From contig CAMLOR010000028.1 in NCBI GenBank assembly GCA_946481615.1, forward strand, positions 1 to 23,394: a DNA stretch of 23,394 nucleotides, read 5' to 3'. A program made the translations under genes and the position numbers. This stretch comes from an uncultured Aquimonas sp. (lineage in GTDB: Bacteria; Pseudomonadota; Gammaproteobacteria; Xanthomonadales; Xanthomonadaceae). This document shows, in pieces, positions 7,234 through 15,101 of the stretch (within the stretch, counting starts at the first letter, position 1; each line of letters opens with the position of its first letter). The notes under the pieces are model-generated. The model ran no database searches and was not told the DNA's origin. It saw only the letters and a list, made by a program, of their open reading frames with translations.

Positions 7234-9072
7234 ATGGACGCGGGCGAACCGCTGCATGACACCCAAGCCGTGCGCGCGATCGACCGCGAGGCCATCGCGC
7301 GCGGTACGCCGGGTTTCGAGCTGATGCGGCGCGCGGCGGAAGCCGCCTTTTTCGCATTGCGCCGGCACTGGCCGGAAGCGCGCCGCATCGTGATCGCCTG
7401 CGGCCGCGGCAACAACGGCGGCGACGGTTTCCTGCTCGGCTGCCTGTTGCGCGAGGCCGGGCTGCAGGTCTGGTTGTGTGCCGCGACGCCGTCGGAAAGC
7501 ACCTCGCGCGATGCGCGCATCGCGCGCGAAGCCTGGGAACGTCATGGCCCGGTGGGCACGCTCGCGCAGTTGCGCGATCACGTGGTCGATCTTGCCGTCG
7601 ATGCCCTGCTCGGCGTGGGCCTGTCGCGCGCGCCGGAAGGCGAGCTTGCGCGGGCGATCGAGTCGCTCGGCGCCCTCGATGCGCCGTTGTTCGCGCTCGA
7701 CGTGCCCTCCGGCCTCGATGCCGAGCGCGGCACCGCGCCCGGCGCGGCGGTGCGGGCGACGCGCACCATCACCTTCATCGCGGACAAGCGTGGCCTGCAT
7801 ACCGGGCAGGGGCGCGACTGCAGCGGCATCGTGGAATGCGCTGCGCTCGACGTGGATGCTGCGTCGTTGCATGTGCACGCACCGGTGGCGCGCCTGCTGC
7901 ATGAGCGCGATCTCGCGCGTTACCTACGTCCGCGCCGGCGCAACGCGCACAAGGGCGATCACGGGCACGTGCTCTGCCTGGGCGGCGAGCGCGGCATGGG
8001 TGGCGCGGTGCGCCTTTGCGCCGAAGGCGCATTGCGCGCGGGTGCGGGTTGGGCGAGCGTGGCCACGCGCGCTGAGCACGTGGCGCCGCTGCTGGCGGCG
8101 CGGCCCGAGGCGATGACGCGTGCGGTCGAGAGCGACGAGGATCTTGCGCCGATGCTCCAACGTGCCACCGTGCTGGCGCTGGGGCCGGGATTGGGGCAGG
8201 GCGACTGGGGGCGCGCGCTGTTCGCAGCGGCGTTGCGCAGCGGCAAGCCGATCGTGATCGACGCGGATGCGCTGAACCTGCTTGCGGTGCACGCCGAACG
8301 CGATCGCGATGCTCCGTATTTCGTGCCGCCGATGGCGGACATCGTGGGAGTGGCGCGGCCGGATGTCCCCAGAGGCGTGGACCGGGGCGTGGGTTCGACA
8401 GGCTCACCCCGAACGGGTGGGGAGGACCGAGGCGCGGGTTCGACAGGCTCACCCCGAACGGGTGGGGAGGACCGAGGCACGGGTTCGACAAGCTCACCCC
8501 GAACGGGTGAGGAGGCCTGGGGCACGGGTTCGACAGGCTCGCCCCGAACGGGTGAGGAGGACGGGGGCACGGATTCGACGGGCTCGTTCCGAACGGGTGG
8601 GGAACCATCAAACCCCGCTCGCGGTGAGCCAGTCGAACTGCATTCCCCGGTTCCCACGCTCGCGCACGCCATCCTCACGCCGCATCCCGGCGAAGCCGCG
8701 CGGCTGCTCGGGTGCGCCGCGCGCGATATCGAAACCGATCGCTTCGCGGCCGCCGAACGCCTGGCGCACGCCTTCGGCGCTACGGTGATCCTGAAAGGCG
8801 CCGGCAGCATCGTCGCCGCGCCCGGACGGACGCCCTGCGTGGTCGGCGCCGGCAATCCCGGCATGGCCAGCGCCGGCATGGGCGACGTGCTCACCGGCGT
8901 CGTGGCCGCGCTGCGCGCACAAGGGCTCGATCCCTTCGACGCCGCTTGCGCGGGTGCGTTACTGCACGCGGCGGCGGGCGATCTCGCGGCGCAGACGCGC
9001 GGCGAACGCGGGCTGCTGGCCTCTGATCTTTTCGATGCGATCCACCGCCTCGCCAACCCGGCCGCGCCATGA
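7234..9072 (+). CDS. nnr: Bifunctional NAD(P)H-hydrate epimerase / ADP-dependent dehydratase with a repeat-derived insert
   Basis: Repairs hydrated NAD(P)H: the N-terminal NnrE domain epimerises the S and R forms, and the C-terminal NnrD domain dehydrates the S form with ADP. NnrE is marked by CGRGNNGGDGFLLG (about residues 50-70). NnrD shows GGERGMGGAVRL, ALGPGLGQGDWG, IDADALNLLA, TPHPGEAARLLG, ILKGAGSIV and NPGMASAGMGDVLTG with the catalytic aspartate. At 612 residues it is about 100 longer than usual. The excess is a low-complexity insert at about residues 380-470, between LNLLA and TPHPGE, encoded by five tandem 45-bp repeat units plus an inverted remnant. The frame stays open and both flanks are conserved, so I read it as a working gene with a loop insert. 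The ATG at 7234 follows a TAGAAT box by 6 nt. Confidence 0.95.
   Translation: MDAGEPLHDTQAVRAIDREAIARGTPGFELMRRAAEAAFFALRRHWPEARRIVIACGRGNNGGDGFLLGCLLREAGLQVWLCAATPSESTSRDARIAREAWERHGPVGTLAQLRDHVVDLAVDALLGVGLSRAPEGELARAIESLGALDAPLFALDVPSGLDAERGTAPGAAVRATRTITFIADKRGLHTGQGRDCSGIVECAALDVDAASLHVHAPVARLLHERDLARYLRPRRRNAHKGDHGHVLCLGGERGMGGAVRLCAEGALRAGAGWASVATRAEHVAPLLAARPEAMTRAVESDEDLAPMLQRATVLALGPGLGQGDWGRALFAAALRSGKPIVIDADALNLLAVHAERDRDAPYFVPPMADIVGVARPDVPRGVDRGVGSTGSPRTGGEDRGAGSTGSPRTGGEDRGTGSTSSPRTGEEAWGTGSTGSPRTGEEDGGTDSTGSFRTGGEPSNPARGEPVELHSPVPTLAHAILTPHPGEAARLLGCAARDIETDRFAAAERLAHAFGATVILKGAGSIVAAPGRTPCVVGAGNPGMASAGMGDVLTGVVAALRAQGLDPFDAACAGALLHAAAGDLAAQTRGERGLLASDLFDAIHRLANPAAP
8391..8641 (+). 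repeat. Tandem array of family-2 elements inside nnr
   Basis: Five consecutive 45-bp units start at 8391, 8436, 8481, 8526 and 8571. Each begins with GGGTTCGACAGGCTCACC or a close variant and goes on to CCGAACGGGTG. The first two are nearly identical; the last is the most diverged. An inverted, degenerate partial copy closes the array at about 8616-8641, and a partial unit tail may precede it (about 8372-8390). Each unit encodes 15 residues (GSTGSPRTGGEDRGA type), so the nnr frame is preserved whatever the copy number. Confidence 0.95.
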
Positions 9073-9100
9073 TGGCTACGCCCCAGCCGGATTCACCGCA

Positions 9101-9598
9101 ATGACTTCACTGCGCCTGCCCTTGCCAGACGCCGAGGCCACGGCCGCCCTCGGCGCAGCGCTCGCCGATGCGCTGCCGCCGCGCGCCGTGGTGCTGCTGG
9201 AAGGCGATCTGGGCGCCGGCAAGACCACGCTGGCGCGCGCGTTGCTGCAGCGGCTCGGCGTGCGCGGCGCCGTACGCAGCCCCACCTACACGCTGATCGA
9301 ACGTTATTCGACGCCGGCCGGCGAGGCCGCCCATCTCGATCTTTACCGCATTGCCCACCCCGAGGAGCTGCTTTACCTCGGCCTCGACGATCTCGCCGCC
9401 AGCACCCGCCTGTGGCTGGTCGAATGGCCCGAACGCGGCCGCGGCGCCGTGCCGGCGGCCGACCTGAAGATCCACCTCGAGGTGGAGGGCGCCGCGCGGC
9501 GGGCCGAGCTGATTCCGCTGTCGCCGCAGGGCGAGGCCTGGGTCCGGGCACTGGCCCACAATCCGTCGCTTGCGGCCGACTCGCCCCGCGCTACGTGA
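9101..9598 (+). CDS. tsaE: tRNA threonylcarbamoyladenosine biosynthesis ATPase TsaE
   Basis: The ATPase partner of TsaB and TsaD in making t6A at position 37 of tRNAs that read ANN codons. The protein has 165 residues. A Walker A motif, GDLGAGKTTLAR, stands at about residues 34-45, followed by SPTYTLIERY and LDLYRI, which are typical of this family. LDDLAASTRLWLVEWPERG is the conserved C-terminal core. I chose the ATG at 9101, 28 nt after the nnr stop, because the family N-terminus starts there; the open frame upstream overlaps nnr. There is no clear ribosome-binding site. The order nnr-tsaE-amiB-mutL matches E. coli. Confidence 0.95.
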   Translation: MTSLRLPLPDAEATAALGAALADALPPRAVVLLEGDLGAGKTTLARALLQRLGVRGAVRSPTYTLIERYSTPAGEAAHLDLYRIAHPEELLYLGLDDLAASTRLWLVEWPERGRGAVPAADLKIHLEVEGAARRAELIPLSPQGEAWVRALAHNPSLAADSPRAT

Positions 9599-9638
9599 GG
9601 AAGTAGCCTCAGGTCCCGGATCGCAAAGGGAAAATCGC

Positions 9639-9668
9639 TTGCCAAAGGTGGCCCTTTGGTGATTGAAT
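9639..9668 (+). promoter_or_regulatory. Possible amiB promoter with a hairpin in its spacer
   Basis: TTGCCA (9639-9644) and TTGAAT (9663-9668) are 18 bp apart, and TG at 9660-9661 makes an extended -10. The -10 ends 7 nt before the amiB ATG, which predicts a leaderless mRNA and fits the lack of a Shine-Dalgarno site. The spacer region holds an inverted repeat, CCAAAGG (9642-9648) with CCTTTGG (9653-9659). It has no T run, so it is not a standard terminator. Confidence 0.4.
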
Positions 9669-9675
9669 CCGCGCC

Positions 9676-11004
9676 ATGTGCCGGCTCTCCCTTGCCATGC
9701 GGGTCCTCGTCGTCCTCGCGGGCGCCTGCACGGGCCTCGCCAACGCAGGCGAAGTGGAGGCGTTGCGCGTATGGCGCGGCCCGGACTACACGCGTGCCGT
9801 GTTCGATGTCTCCGGCCCGCACGAATACAAGCTTTTCAGCCTGCAGAACCCCGATCGCCTCGTGCTCGACATCGAGGGCGCGCGGCTCGCCCCCGGCTTC
9901 AAGCCGGCCAAGGGCGAGGGTGCCGTCGTCGGCGTGCGCACCGGCAAGCACGGCGAAGACAATCTGCGCGTCGTCTTCGACCTGGCCGAGGGCGCCGCGC
10001 CGAAATCCTTCCTGCTGCCGCCGGCCGACAAGCTCGGCTACCGGCTGGTCGTCGATCTTTATCCCGAGAAAAAGGCTGCCGCCGCACCCGTGGTGCGCAC
10101 CGTGGAATCGGCACTGCCCGCAGAGGACCGCAAGATCGTCGTGGCCATCGACGCCGGCCACGGCGGCAAGGACCCCGGCGCGCACGGCCCGAGCGGCACC
10201 TGGGAAAAGGACATCGTGCTGCAGGTGGCCAAGGAACTGGCGGCGCAGATCGACGCCGAACCGGGCTTCGAATCCTTCCTCGTGCGCGACGGCGACTACT
10301 ACCTCGTGCACCAGGCGCGCTACGAAAAAGCGCGCAAGGCCAACGCCGATCTCTTCGTCTCCATCCACGCCGACGCCTTCTACAAGCCGACGGCCTCGGG
10401 CTCGTCGGTGTTCGTGTTGACCACGCGCGGGGCCTCGAACGAAGCCGCGCGCTGGCTGGCCGATCGCGAGAACCGCGAACTGGTCGGCGGCGTGGCGCTC
10501 GACGACAAGGACAACACGCTGGCCGCGGTGCTGTTGGATCTCTCGCAGAGCGCCACCATGAAGGCCTCCGACGATGTCGCCAACTACGTGCTCGACGCCA
10601 TGAAGCGCGTCGGCAAGACGCACAAGCCGCACGTCGAGCGCGCGAACTTCATCGTGCTGCGGTCGCCCGACGTGCCCTCGATGCTGGTCGAGACGGGCTT
10701 CATCAGCAATCCGTCGGAAGAAAAGAAGCTGCGCGATCCAGCTCATCGCCGCCGCCTCGCCGCCGCCATCGTCGACGGCGTGCGCGACTACTTCAGCAAC
10801 CAGCCGCCGCCGGGCACCTGGCTCGCCGCCAATGCCAGCGCGCGGCCGCGCCAGCACGTGGTGGGGCCGGGCGAGACGCTCAGCCTGATCGCCACGCGCC
10901 ATGGCGTCTCGCTCGCCAGCCTGCGCGCCGCCAACGCGATCAAGGGCGATCTGGTGAAGGTGGGCGCGCGCCTCAAGATTCCGGCGGCCATCGGTCCAGG
11001 CTGA
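9676..11004 (+). CDS. amiB: N-acetylmuramoyl-L-alanine amidase (AmiB/AmiC type, AMIN-Amidase_3-LysM)
   Basis: A periplasmic zinc amidase that cuts the amide bond between muramic acid and the stem peptide, splitting septal peptidoglycan during cell separation. The protein has 442 residues. A signal peptide covers about residues 1-24, followed by an AMIN targeting domain (about 28-130). The Amidase_3 catalytic domain (about 153-370) has [10 protein letters not shown], the WEKDIVL glutamate, SIHADAF and [10 protein letters not shown] supplying the zinc and catalytic residues. A LysM domain (about 393-438) binds peptidoglycan. I prefer the ATG at 9676 because of the promoter 7 nt upstream; the ATG at 9697 would also leave a signal peptide. 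Position between tsaE and mutL suggests the AmiB orthologue, though such proteins are often named AmiC. Confidence 0.93.
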   Translation: MCRLSLAMRVLVVLAGACTGLANAGEVEALRVWRGPDYTRAVFDVSGPHEYKLFSLQNPDRLVLDIEGARLAPGFKPAKGEGAVVGVRTGKHGEDNLRVVFDLAEGAAPKSFLLPPADKLGYRLVVDLYPEKKAAAAPVVRTVESALPAEDRKIVVAIDAGHGGKDPGAHGPSGTWEKDIVLQVAKELAAQIDAEPGFESFLVRDGDYYLVHQARYEKARKANADLFVSIHADAFYKPTASGSSVFVLTTRGASNEAARWLADRENRELVGGVALDDKDNTLAAVLLDLSQSATMKASDDVANYVLDAMKRVGKTHKPHVERANFIVLRSPDVPSMLVETGFISNPSEEKKLRDPAHRRRLAAAIVDGVRDYFSNQPPPGTWLAANASARPRQHVVGPGETLSLIATRHGVSLASLRAANAIKGDLVKVGARLKIPAAIGPG

Positions 11005-11047
11005 CGAGCCGGTATCATCGCGGGGCCGTGCCCGCCGCGATGTTCCC

Positions 11048-12829
11048 GTGCCGATCCAGCCGCTGCCCGAAACCCTGATCAACCAGATCGCCGCCGGCGA
11101 AGTCGTCGAGCGGCCCGCCTCCGTGGTGAAGGAACTGCTCGAGAACGCGCTCGACGCGGGCGCCACGCGCATCGACATCGAACTGGAAGAAGGCGGCATG
11201 CGCCTGATCCGGATCCGCGACGACGGCGGCGGCATCGCTTCGGACGAGTTGCCGCTGGCGCTCGCCCGCCACGCGACTTCGAAGATCGCCTCGCTCGACG
11301 ATCTCGAACAGGTCACCACGATGGGCTTCCGCGGCGAGGCGCTGCCTTCGATCGCGTCGGTCGCGCGCCTTGCCATCACCTCGAAGCCGGCGGCGCAACC
11401 GCATGCCTCGCGCATCGAAGTGGAAGGCGGCAGGTTCGCGCCGCCCGCGCCCGCGGCGCATCCGCCCGGCACCACGGTCGAGGTGCGCGACCTGTTCTAC
11501 AACGTGCCCGCCCGTCGCAAGTTCCTCAAGGCCGAGCGCACCGAATACGGCCACATCGAAGAATTGCTGCGCGCGCAGGCGCTGGCGCGCATGGAGATCG
11601 CGCTCAAGCTCAGCCACAACGGCAAGGTGGCGCGCGCCTACCGCGCCTGCGTTTCGGACGACGAACGCCTGCGCCGCCTCGCCGAAGCGCTGGGCGAGGA
11701 ATTCCCGCGCCAGAGCCTGGCCATCGAGCACGAAGCGGCGGGGCTGCGCCTGCATGGCTGGGTCGGATTGCCGACGGCCTCGCGCGCGCAGGCCGACCAG
11801 CAGTACTTCTTCGTGAATCGCCGTCTCGTGCGCGACCGCGTCGTCACGCACGCCGTGCGGCAAGCGTACGCCGATGTGCTCTATCACGGGCGGCATCCGG
11901 CCTACGTGCTGTTCCTCGATCTGGATCCGGTGCGCGTCGACGTCAACGTGCATCCGGCCAAGAGCGAAGTGCGCTTCCGCGATGCGCGGCTGGTGCACGA
12001 TTTCCTGTTCCGCACGCTGCATCAGGCATTGTCCGGCGCGCGTGCCGGTGCGACGGCGGCGATCCCCGAACCGGAACTCGCGGAGGCCACGGCGCACTAT
12101 CCGACGCCTTCGGCCTGGCGCGCGCCGCAGCCCGCCTTGCCGCTCGCGGTGCGCGAACAGGCGGCCGCGTATTCCGCGCTGTACGGCGCGCCTCGCAGCG
12201 GTATGGCGCTCGATCTTTCCTCGCTGCCGGCGAACGACGCCGAGGTGCCGCCGCTCGGTTACGCCATCGCCCAGCTGCACGGCATCTTCGTGCTGGCCGA
12301 GAATCCCGCGGGCCTGGTGCTGGTCGACATGCACGCCGCGCACGAACGCATCACCTACGAACGCCTGAAGACGGCACAGGACGGCGAAGGCATCCGCAAG
12401 CAGCCGCTGCTGGTGCCGCTGCCGATGGCGGTGAGCGAGCGCGAGGCGGCCTGCGCCGAGGAACGGGGTGCGGCGCTCGGCGTGCTCGGTTTCGAACTCA
12501 CCCGCAGCGGTCCGCAGGCCATCGTCGTGCGCAGCATCCCGGCGCTGCTCGACGGCATCGATCCGCGCCAGCTCGTGCTCGATGTGTTGTCCGACCTGAT
12601 CGAACACGGCGCATCCACGCGCATCGAGGAAGCGCGCAACGAACTGCTTTCCACGATGGCCTGCCATGCGTCGGTGCGCGCCAACCGCCGGCTGACGATC
12701 CCCGAGATGAACGCCCTGCTGCGCGACATGGAAGCGACCGAGCGCAGCGGCCAATGCAATCACGGCCGCCCGACCTGGGTGCAATTGACGAAGCAGGAAC
12801 TCGATCGCCTGTTCCTGCGTGGACGCTGA
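11048..12829 (+). CDS. mutL: DNA mismatch repair protein MutL, endonuclease type
   Basis: Couples MutS mismatch recognition to strand removal. The protein has 593 residues. The N-terminal GHKL ATPase has [26 protein letters not shown] and [14 protein letters not shown] linker at about residues 335-400 joins it to the C-terminal dimerisation domain. That domain contains [12 protein letters not shown] (about residue 427), which fits the metal-dependent endonuclease motif D-x-H-A-x2-E-x4-E with M in place of the usual [10 protein letters not shown] and CNHGRP near the C-terminus complete the nuclease site. The start is GTG at 11048; a nearby ATG at 11040 is out of frame. A TATCAT box at 11013-11018 could add a local promoter. 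The gene is probably cotranscribed with amiB, 43 nt upstream. Confidence 0.96.
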   Translation: MPIQPLPETLINQIAAGEVVERPASVVKELLENALDAGATRIDIELEEGGMRLIRIRDDGGGIASDELPLALARHATSKIASLDDLEQVTTMGFRGEALPSIASVARLAITSKPAAQPHASRIEVEGGRFAPPAPAAHPPGTTVEVRDLFYNVPARRKFLKAERTEYGHIEELLRAQALARMEIALKLSHNGKVARAYRACVSDDERLRRLAEALGEEFPRQSLAIEHEAAGLRLHGWVGLPTASRAQADQQYFFVNRRLVRDRVVTHAVRQAYADVLYHGRHPAYVLFLDLDPVRVDVNVHPAKSEVRFRDARLVHDFLFRTLHQALSGARAGATAAIPEPELAEATAHYPTPSAWRAPQPALPLAVREQAAAYSALYGAPRSGMALDLSSLPANDAEVPPLGYAIAQLHGIFVLAENPAGLVLVDMHAAHERITYERLKTAQDGEGIRKQPLLVPLPMAVSEREAACAEERGAALGVLGFELTRSGPQAIVVRSIPALLDGIDPRQLVLDVLSDLIEHGASTRIEEARNELLSTMACHASVRANRRLTIPEMNALLRDMEATERSGQCNHGRPTWVQLTKQELDRLFLRGR

Positions 12830-12839
12830 AGGAAGCCGC

Positions 12840-13718
12840 ATGAAGAAGACCTGGATGTTCGCCGCGCTGCTCGCATGCGCCGCGCCCGCGTCGGCGCAGC
12901 AGGACGATGTCGAAACCTGGCGCGCCCAACGCCTCGAGCGCCTGCAGGCGCCGAATGGCTGGCTTTCGCTGGTGGGACTGCACTGGATCGAGCCGGGCAC
13001 GCACACCGTCGGCAAGGCCGCCGACCGCGACATCGTGCTGGCTACCGGCCCCGAGCATCTGGGCACGCTGGTGTTCGCGCAGGGAAAGGTCACGTTCGTG
13101 CCGTTGCCGGACGCCGGCGTGACGATCGACGGGGTGGTGGCCGCCGCGCCGATCGCGCTGGTGCCGGATAGCGCAGGCACTCCGACCCTCGTCGCCTTCG
13201 ACGCGGGACAGGCGAACTTCCAGTTGATCGAACGCAACCAACGCTTCGCACTGCGCGTGCGCGATGCGCGCGCACCCACGCGCACGGGCTTCTCCGGCAT
13301 CGAGCACTATCCGGTCGACGCGTCCTGGACGCTGCAGGCGACGTTCGAGCCGCATCCGGAAGGCAAGACCATTCCGATCGTCAACGTGCTCGGCATGACC
13401 GAGCCGATGAAGAATCCGGGCGCGGTCGTGTTCGAGAAGGACGGCAAGACCCATCGCCTCGAAGCGGTGGACGAAGGCGACGGTCAGTACTTCCTGATCT
13501 TCGCCGACCGCACCAACAAAAAGGAAACCTACGGCGCCGGCCGTTTCCTTTACGCCGCGCCGGCCGTGGATGGGAAGACCGCGCTCGATTTCAACCGGGC
13601 CTACAACCCGCCCTGCGCCTTCAACGCCTATTCCACCTGCCCGCTGCCGCCGCCGGAAAACCGCCTCGATCTGGCCGTCACCGCGGGCGAAAAACGCTAC
13701 CTCGGACCGGGACATTGA
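12840..13718 (+). CDS. Secreted DUF1684 protein
   Basis: A 292-residue protein of unknown function with a clear signal peptide (MKKTWMFAALLACAAPASAQ). The mature part matches the DUF1684 family: an early GWLSLVGLHWIEPGTHTVG segment, and a C-terminal block with DFNRAYNPPCAFNAYSTCP and LPPPENRLDLAV, which is the family hallmark. I know of no established biochemical role. I chose the ATG at 12840, with AAGGAAG just upstream, because it gives a standard signal peptide; the frame opens a few codons earlier inside mutL. It starts 10 nt after the mutL stop and is probably in the same transcript. Confidence 0.88.
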   Translation: MKKTWMFAALLACAAPASAQQDDVETWRAQRLERLQAPNGWLSLVGLHWIEPGTHTVGKAADRDIVLATGPEHLGTLVFAQGKVTFVPLPDAGVTIDGVVAAAPIALVPDSAGTPTLVAFDAGQANFQLIERNQRFALRVRDARAPTRTGFSGIEHYPVDASWTLQATFEPHPEGKTIPIVNVLGMTEPMKNPGAVVFEKDGKTHRLEAVDEGDGQYFLIFADRTNKKETYGAGRFLYAAPAVDGKTALDFNRAYNPPCAFNAYSTCPLPPPENRLDLAVTAGEKRYLGPGH

Positions 13719-13720
13719 CC

Positions 13721-13933
13721 ATGGAAGTACGCGACAGCAACGGCAATCCGCTCAGCGACGGCGACGCCGTCACGGTGATCAAGGATCTCAAGGTGAAAGG
13801 CACCTCGGTCACGCTCAAGCGCGGCACGATGATCAAGAACATCCGCCTCACCGACGATCCCGAGCTGATCGAATGCAATGCCGAGAAGGTGAAAGGACTG
13901 GTGCTGCGCACCGAGTTCCTCAAGAAGGCGTGA
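13721..13933 (+). CDS. PhnA/YjdM-like small protein, C-terminal domain only
   Basis: A 70-residue protein matching the C-terminal domain of PhnA/YjdM, with DSNGNPLSDGDAVTVIKDLKVKG and the later KVKGLVLRTEFLKKA. The N-terminal zinc ribbon found in E. coli YjdM is absent, as in many short family members, so this is a normal variant and not obviously a truncation. Despite the name alkylphosphonate utilisation protein, a role in phosphonate metabolism is not established, and no phn genes are nearby. The ATG at 13721 follows the DUF1684 stop by 2 nt. A possible TTG start 6 nt upstream is less likely. Confidence 0.9.
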   Translation: MEVRDSNGNPLSDGDAVTVIKDLKVKGTSVTLKRGTMIKNIRLTDDPELIECNAEKVKGLVLRTEFLKKA

Positions 13934-14019
13934 CGTCACTCCCGCGCGCGCGGGAATCCACGTGCGGAGAAAATCGACCGTGCGCGCACCTGGGGTCCCC
14001 GCCTCCGCGGGGACGACGA
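13934..14019. repeat. Inverted pair of family-1 REP-like elements between convergent genes
   Basis: One copy runs from 13934 to about 13965 (plus sense) and the other from 14018 back to about 13986 (minus sense). Both have CGTC at the outer end and a C/G palindrome core, the same arrangement as the pair at 45-127. The pair fills the entire 86-nt gap between the stop codons of the PhnA-like gene and rsxB, which face each other. No T-run terminator exists here, so the pair probably forms both transcript ends; that role is inferred. Confidence 0.88.
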
Positions 14020-14514
14020 TCAGCGTCGCGCGACGAGGTCGATGCAATCGACCGGGCAGGGCGGCAGGCAGAGTTCGCAGCCGGTGCAGTGATCCGCGAT
14101 CACCGTGTGCATCAGTTTCGCGGCACCGACGATGGCATCCACGGGACAGGCCTGGATGCACTTGGTGCAGCCGATGCAGATGGTTTCGTCGATGAGCGCC
14201 ACGACCGGCGGCTTCTCGACGCCATTGTCGGGATTGAGCGCGAGCGGATCGCGTCCGAGCAATTCGGCCAGCGCGCGGATGCCGGCGGCACCGCCCGGCG
14301 GACACTGGTTGATCTCGGCGCGTCCGGCAGCGATGGCCTCGGCGTAGGGCCGGCAGCCGGGAAAACCGCACTGGCCGCATTGCGTCTGCGGCAGCACCGC
14401 GTCGATGCGTTCCACCAGGGGATCGCCCTCGACGCGGAAACGCTTCGCGGCCCAGCCCAGCAGCGCGCCCAGCGCGAGCGCCAGCGCCACCGTCGTGACG
14501 ATCGCCGACATCAT
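14020..14514 (-). CDS. rsxB: Electron transport complex subunit RsxB/RnfB
   Basis: The iron-sulfur subunit of the Rnf/Rsx membrane complex. The protein has 164 residues, shorter than E. coli RsxB (192). A single N-terminal membrane segment (about residues 3-22) is followed by the CGQCGFPGC cluster motif with a further cysteine in NQCPPGG. Two ferredoxin 4Fe-4S motifs follow, [12 protein letters not shown] and [12 protein letters not shown]. The gene begins 4 nt after rsxA, with two consecutive ATG codons; I give the first. The neighbours rsxC, D, G and E do not follow, since the next gene converges on it. It could serve a reduced complex, or the other subunits may be encoded elsewhere. Confidence 0.93.
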   Translation of the reverse strand: MMSAIVTTVALALALGALLGWAAKRFRVEGDPLVERIDAVLPQTQCGQCGFPGCRPYAEAIAAGRAEINQCPPGGAAGIRALAELLGRDPLALNPDNGVEKPPVVALIDETICIGCTKCIQACPVDAIVGAAKLMHTVIADHCTGCELCLPPCPVDCIDLVARR

Positions 14515-14518
14515 GCGA

Positions 14519-15100
14519 TCAGCCTGCGCCCAGCCCCGCGAAACCCATGAAGGCCAGCGCCATCAGCCCCGCATTCACCAGCGCGATCGGCGCACCGCGG
14601 AAACTTTCGGGCACGTCCGCCGCTTCGAGCCGCTCGCGCATGGCGGCGAACAGCACCAGCACCAGCCCGAAGCCGAGCGCCGCGCCGAAGCCGGCGAGGA
14701 TGGCTTCGAACAGCGTCGCGCGTGCCTGCACGTTGAGCAGGGCGACACCGAGCACGGCGCAGTTGGTCGTGATCAGCGGCAGGAAGACGCCGAGCACGCG
14801 ATACAGCACCGGCGACTGCCGGCGCATCACGGTTTCGGTGAACTGCACCACCGCGGCGATCACCAGGATGAAGCCCAGCGTGCGCAGATGCGCCAGTTGC
14901 AGCGGTGCGAGGATCCAGTGCTCGACGATCCATGCCAGCGCTGCCGACAGCGTGAGCACGAAGCCCGTCGCCAGCGCCATGCCGTAGGCCGATTCCAGCC
15001 GCTTCGACACGCCGAAGAATGGACACAGGCCGAGGAACTTCACCAGCACGAAGTTGTTGACCAACCCCGTGCCGAGCAGGATCAGCGCCGCGTCGCGCAT
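14519..15100 (-). CDS. rsxA: Electron transport complex subunit RsxA/RnfA
   Basis: An integral membrane subunit of the Rnf/Rsx complex, 193 residues, with about six hydrophobic helices. The family signature is present: [20 protein letters not shown] at the N-terminus and [18 protein letters not shown] in the middle, each with the conserved cysteine now thought to bind a cluster between RnfA and Rnf[18 protein letters not shown] and the final [12 protein letters not shown] are also typical. It starts 1 nt after the stop of the upstream permease gene and ends 4 nt before rsxB. Confidence 0.95.
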   Translation of the reverse strand: MRDAALILLGTGLVNNFVLVKFLGLCPFFGVSKRLESAYGMALATGFVLTLSAALAWIVEHWILAPLQLAHLRTLGFILVIAAVVQFTETVMRRQSPVLYRVLGVFLPLITTNCAVLGVALLNVQARATLFEAILAGFGAALGFGLVLVLFAAMRERLEAADVPESFRGAPIALVNAGLMALAFMGFAGLGAG

Positions 15101-15101
15101 C

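Noticed and set aside
7212..7520. Longer N-terminus for queG, starting at 7235 or further upstream
   Set aside because: It would overlap the nnr coding region and lies upstream of the -10 box; family homology begins at the GTG at 7211.
8391..8641. The tandem repeats in nnr as a CRISPR array
   Set aside because: The units adjoin without unique spacers, diverge gradually, and lie in frame in a conserved gene; no cas gene is nearby.
9642..9659. The CCAAAGG/CCTTTGG hairpin as a terminator after tsaE
   Set aside because: No T run follows, and it lies inside what looks like the amiB promoter.
9373..13300. Long minus-strand open frames (700 and 761 codons) opposite tsaE, amiB and mutL
   Set aside because: They mirror conserved plus-strand genes, contain no family motifs and show the low-complexity composition of shadow frames.
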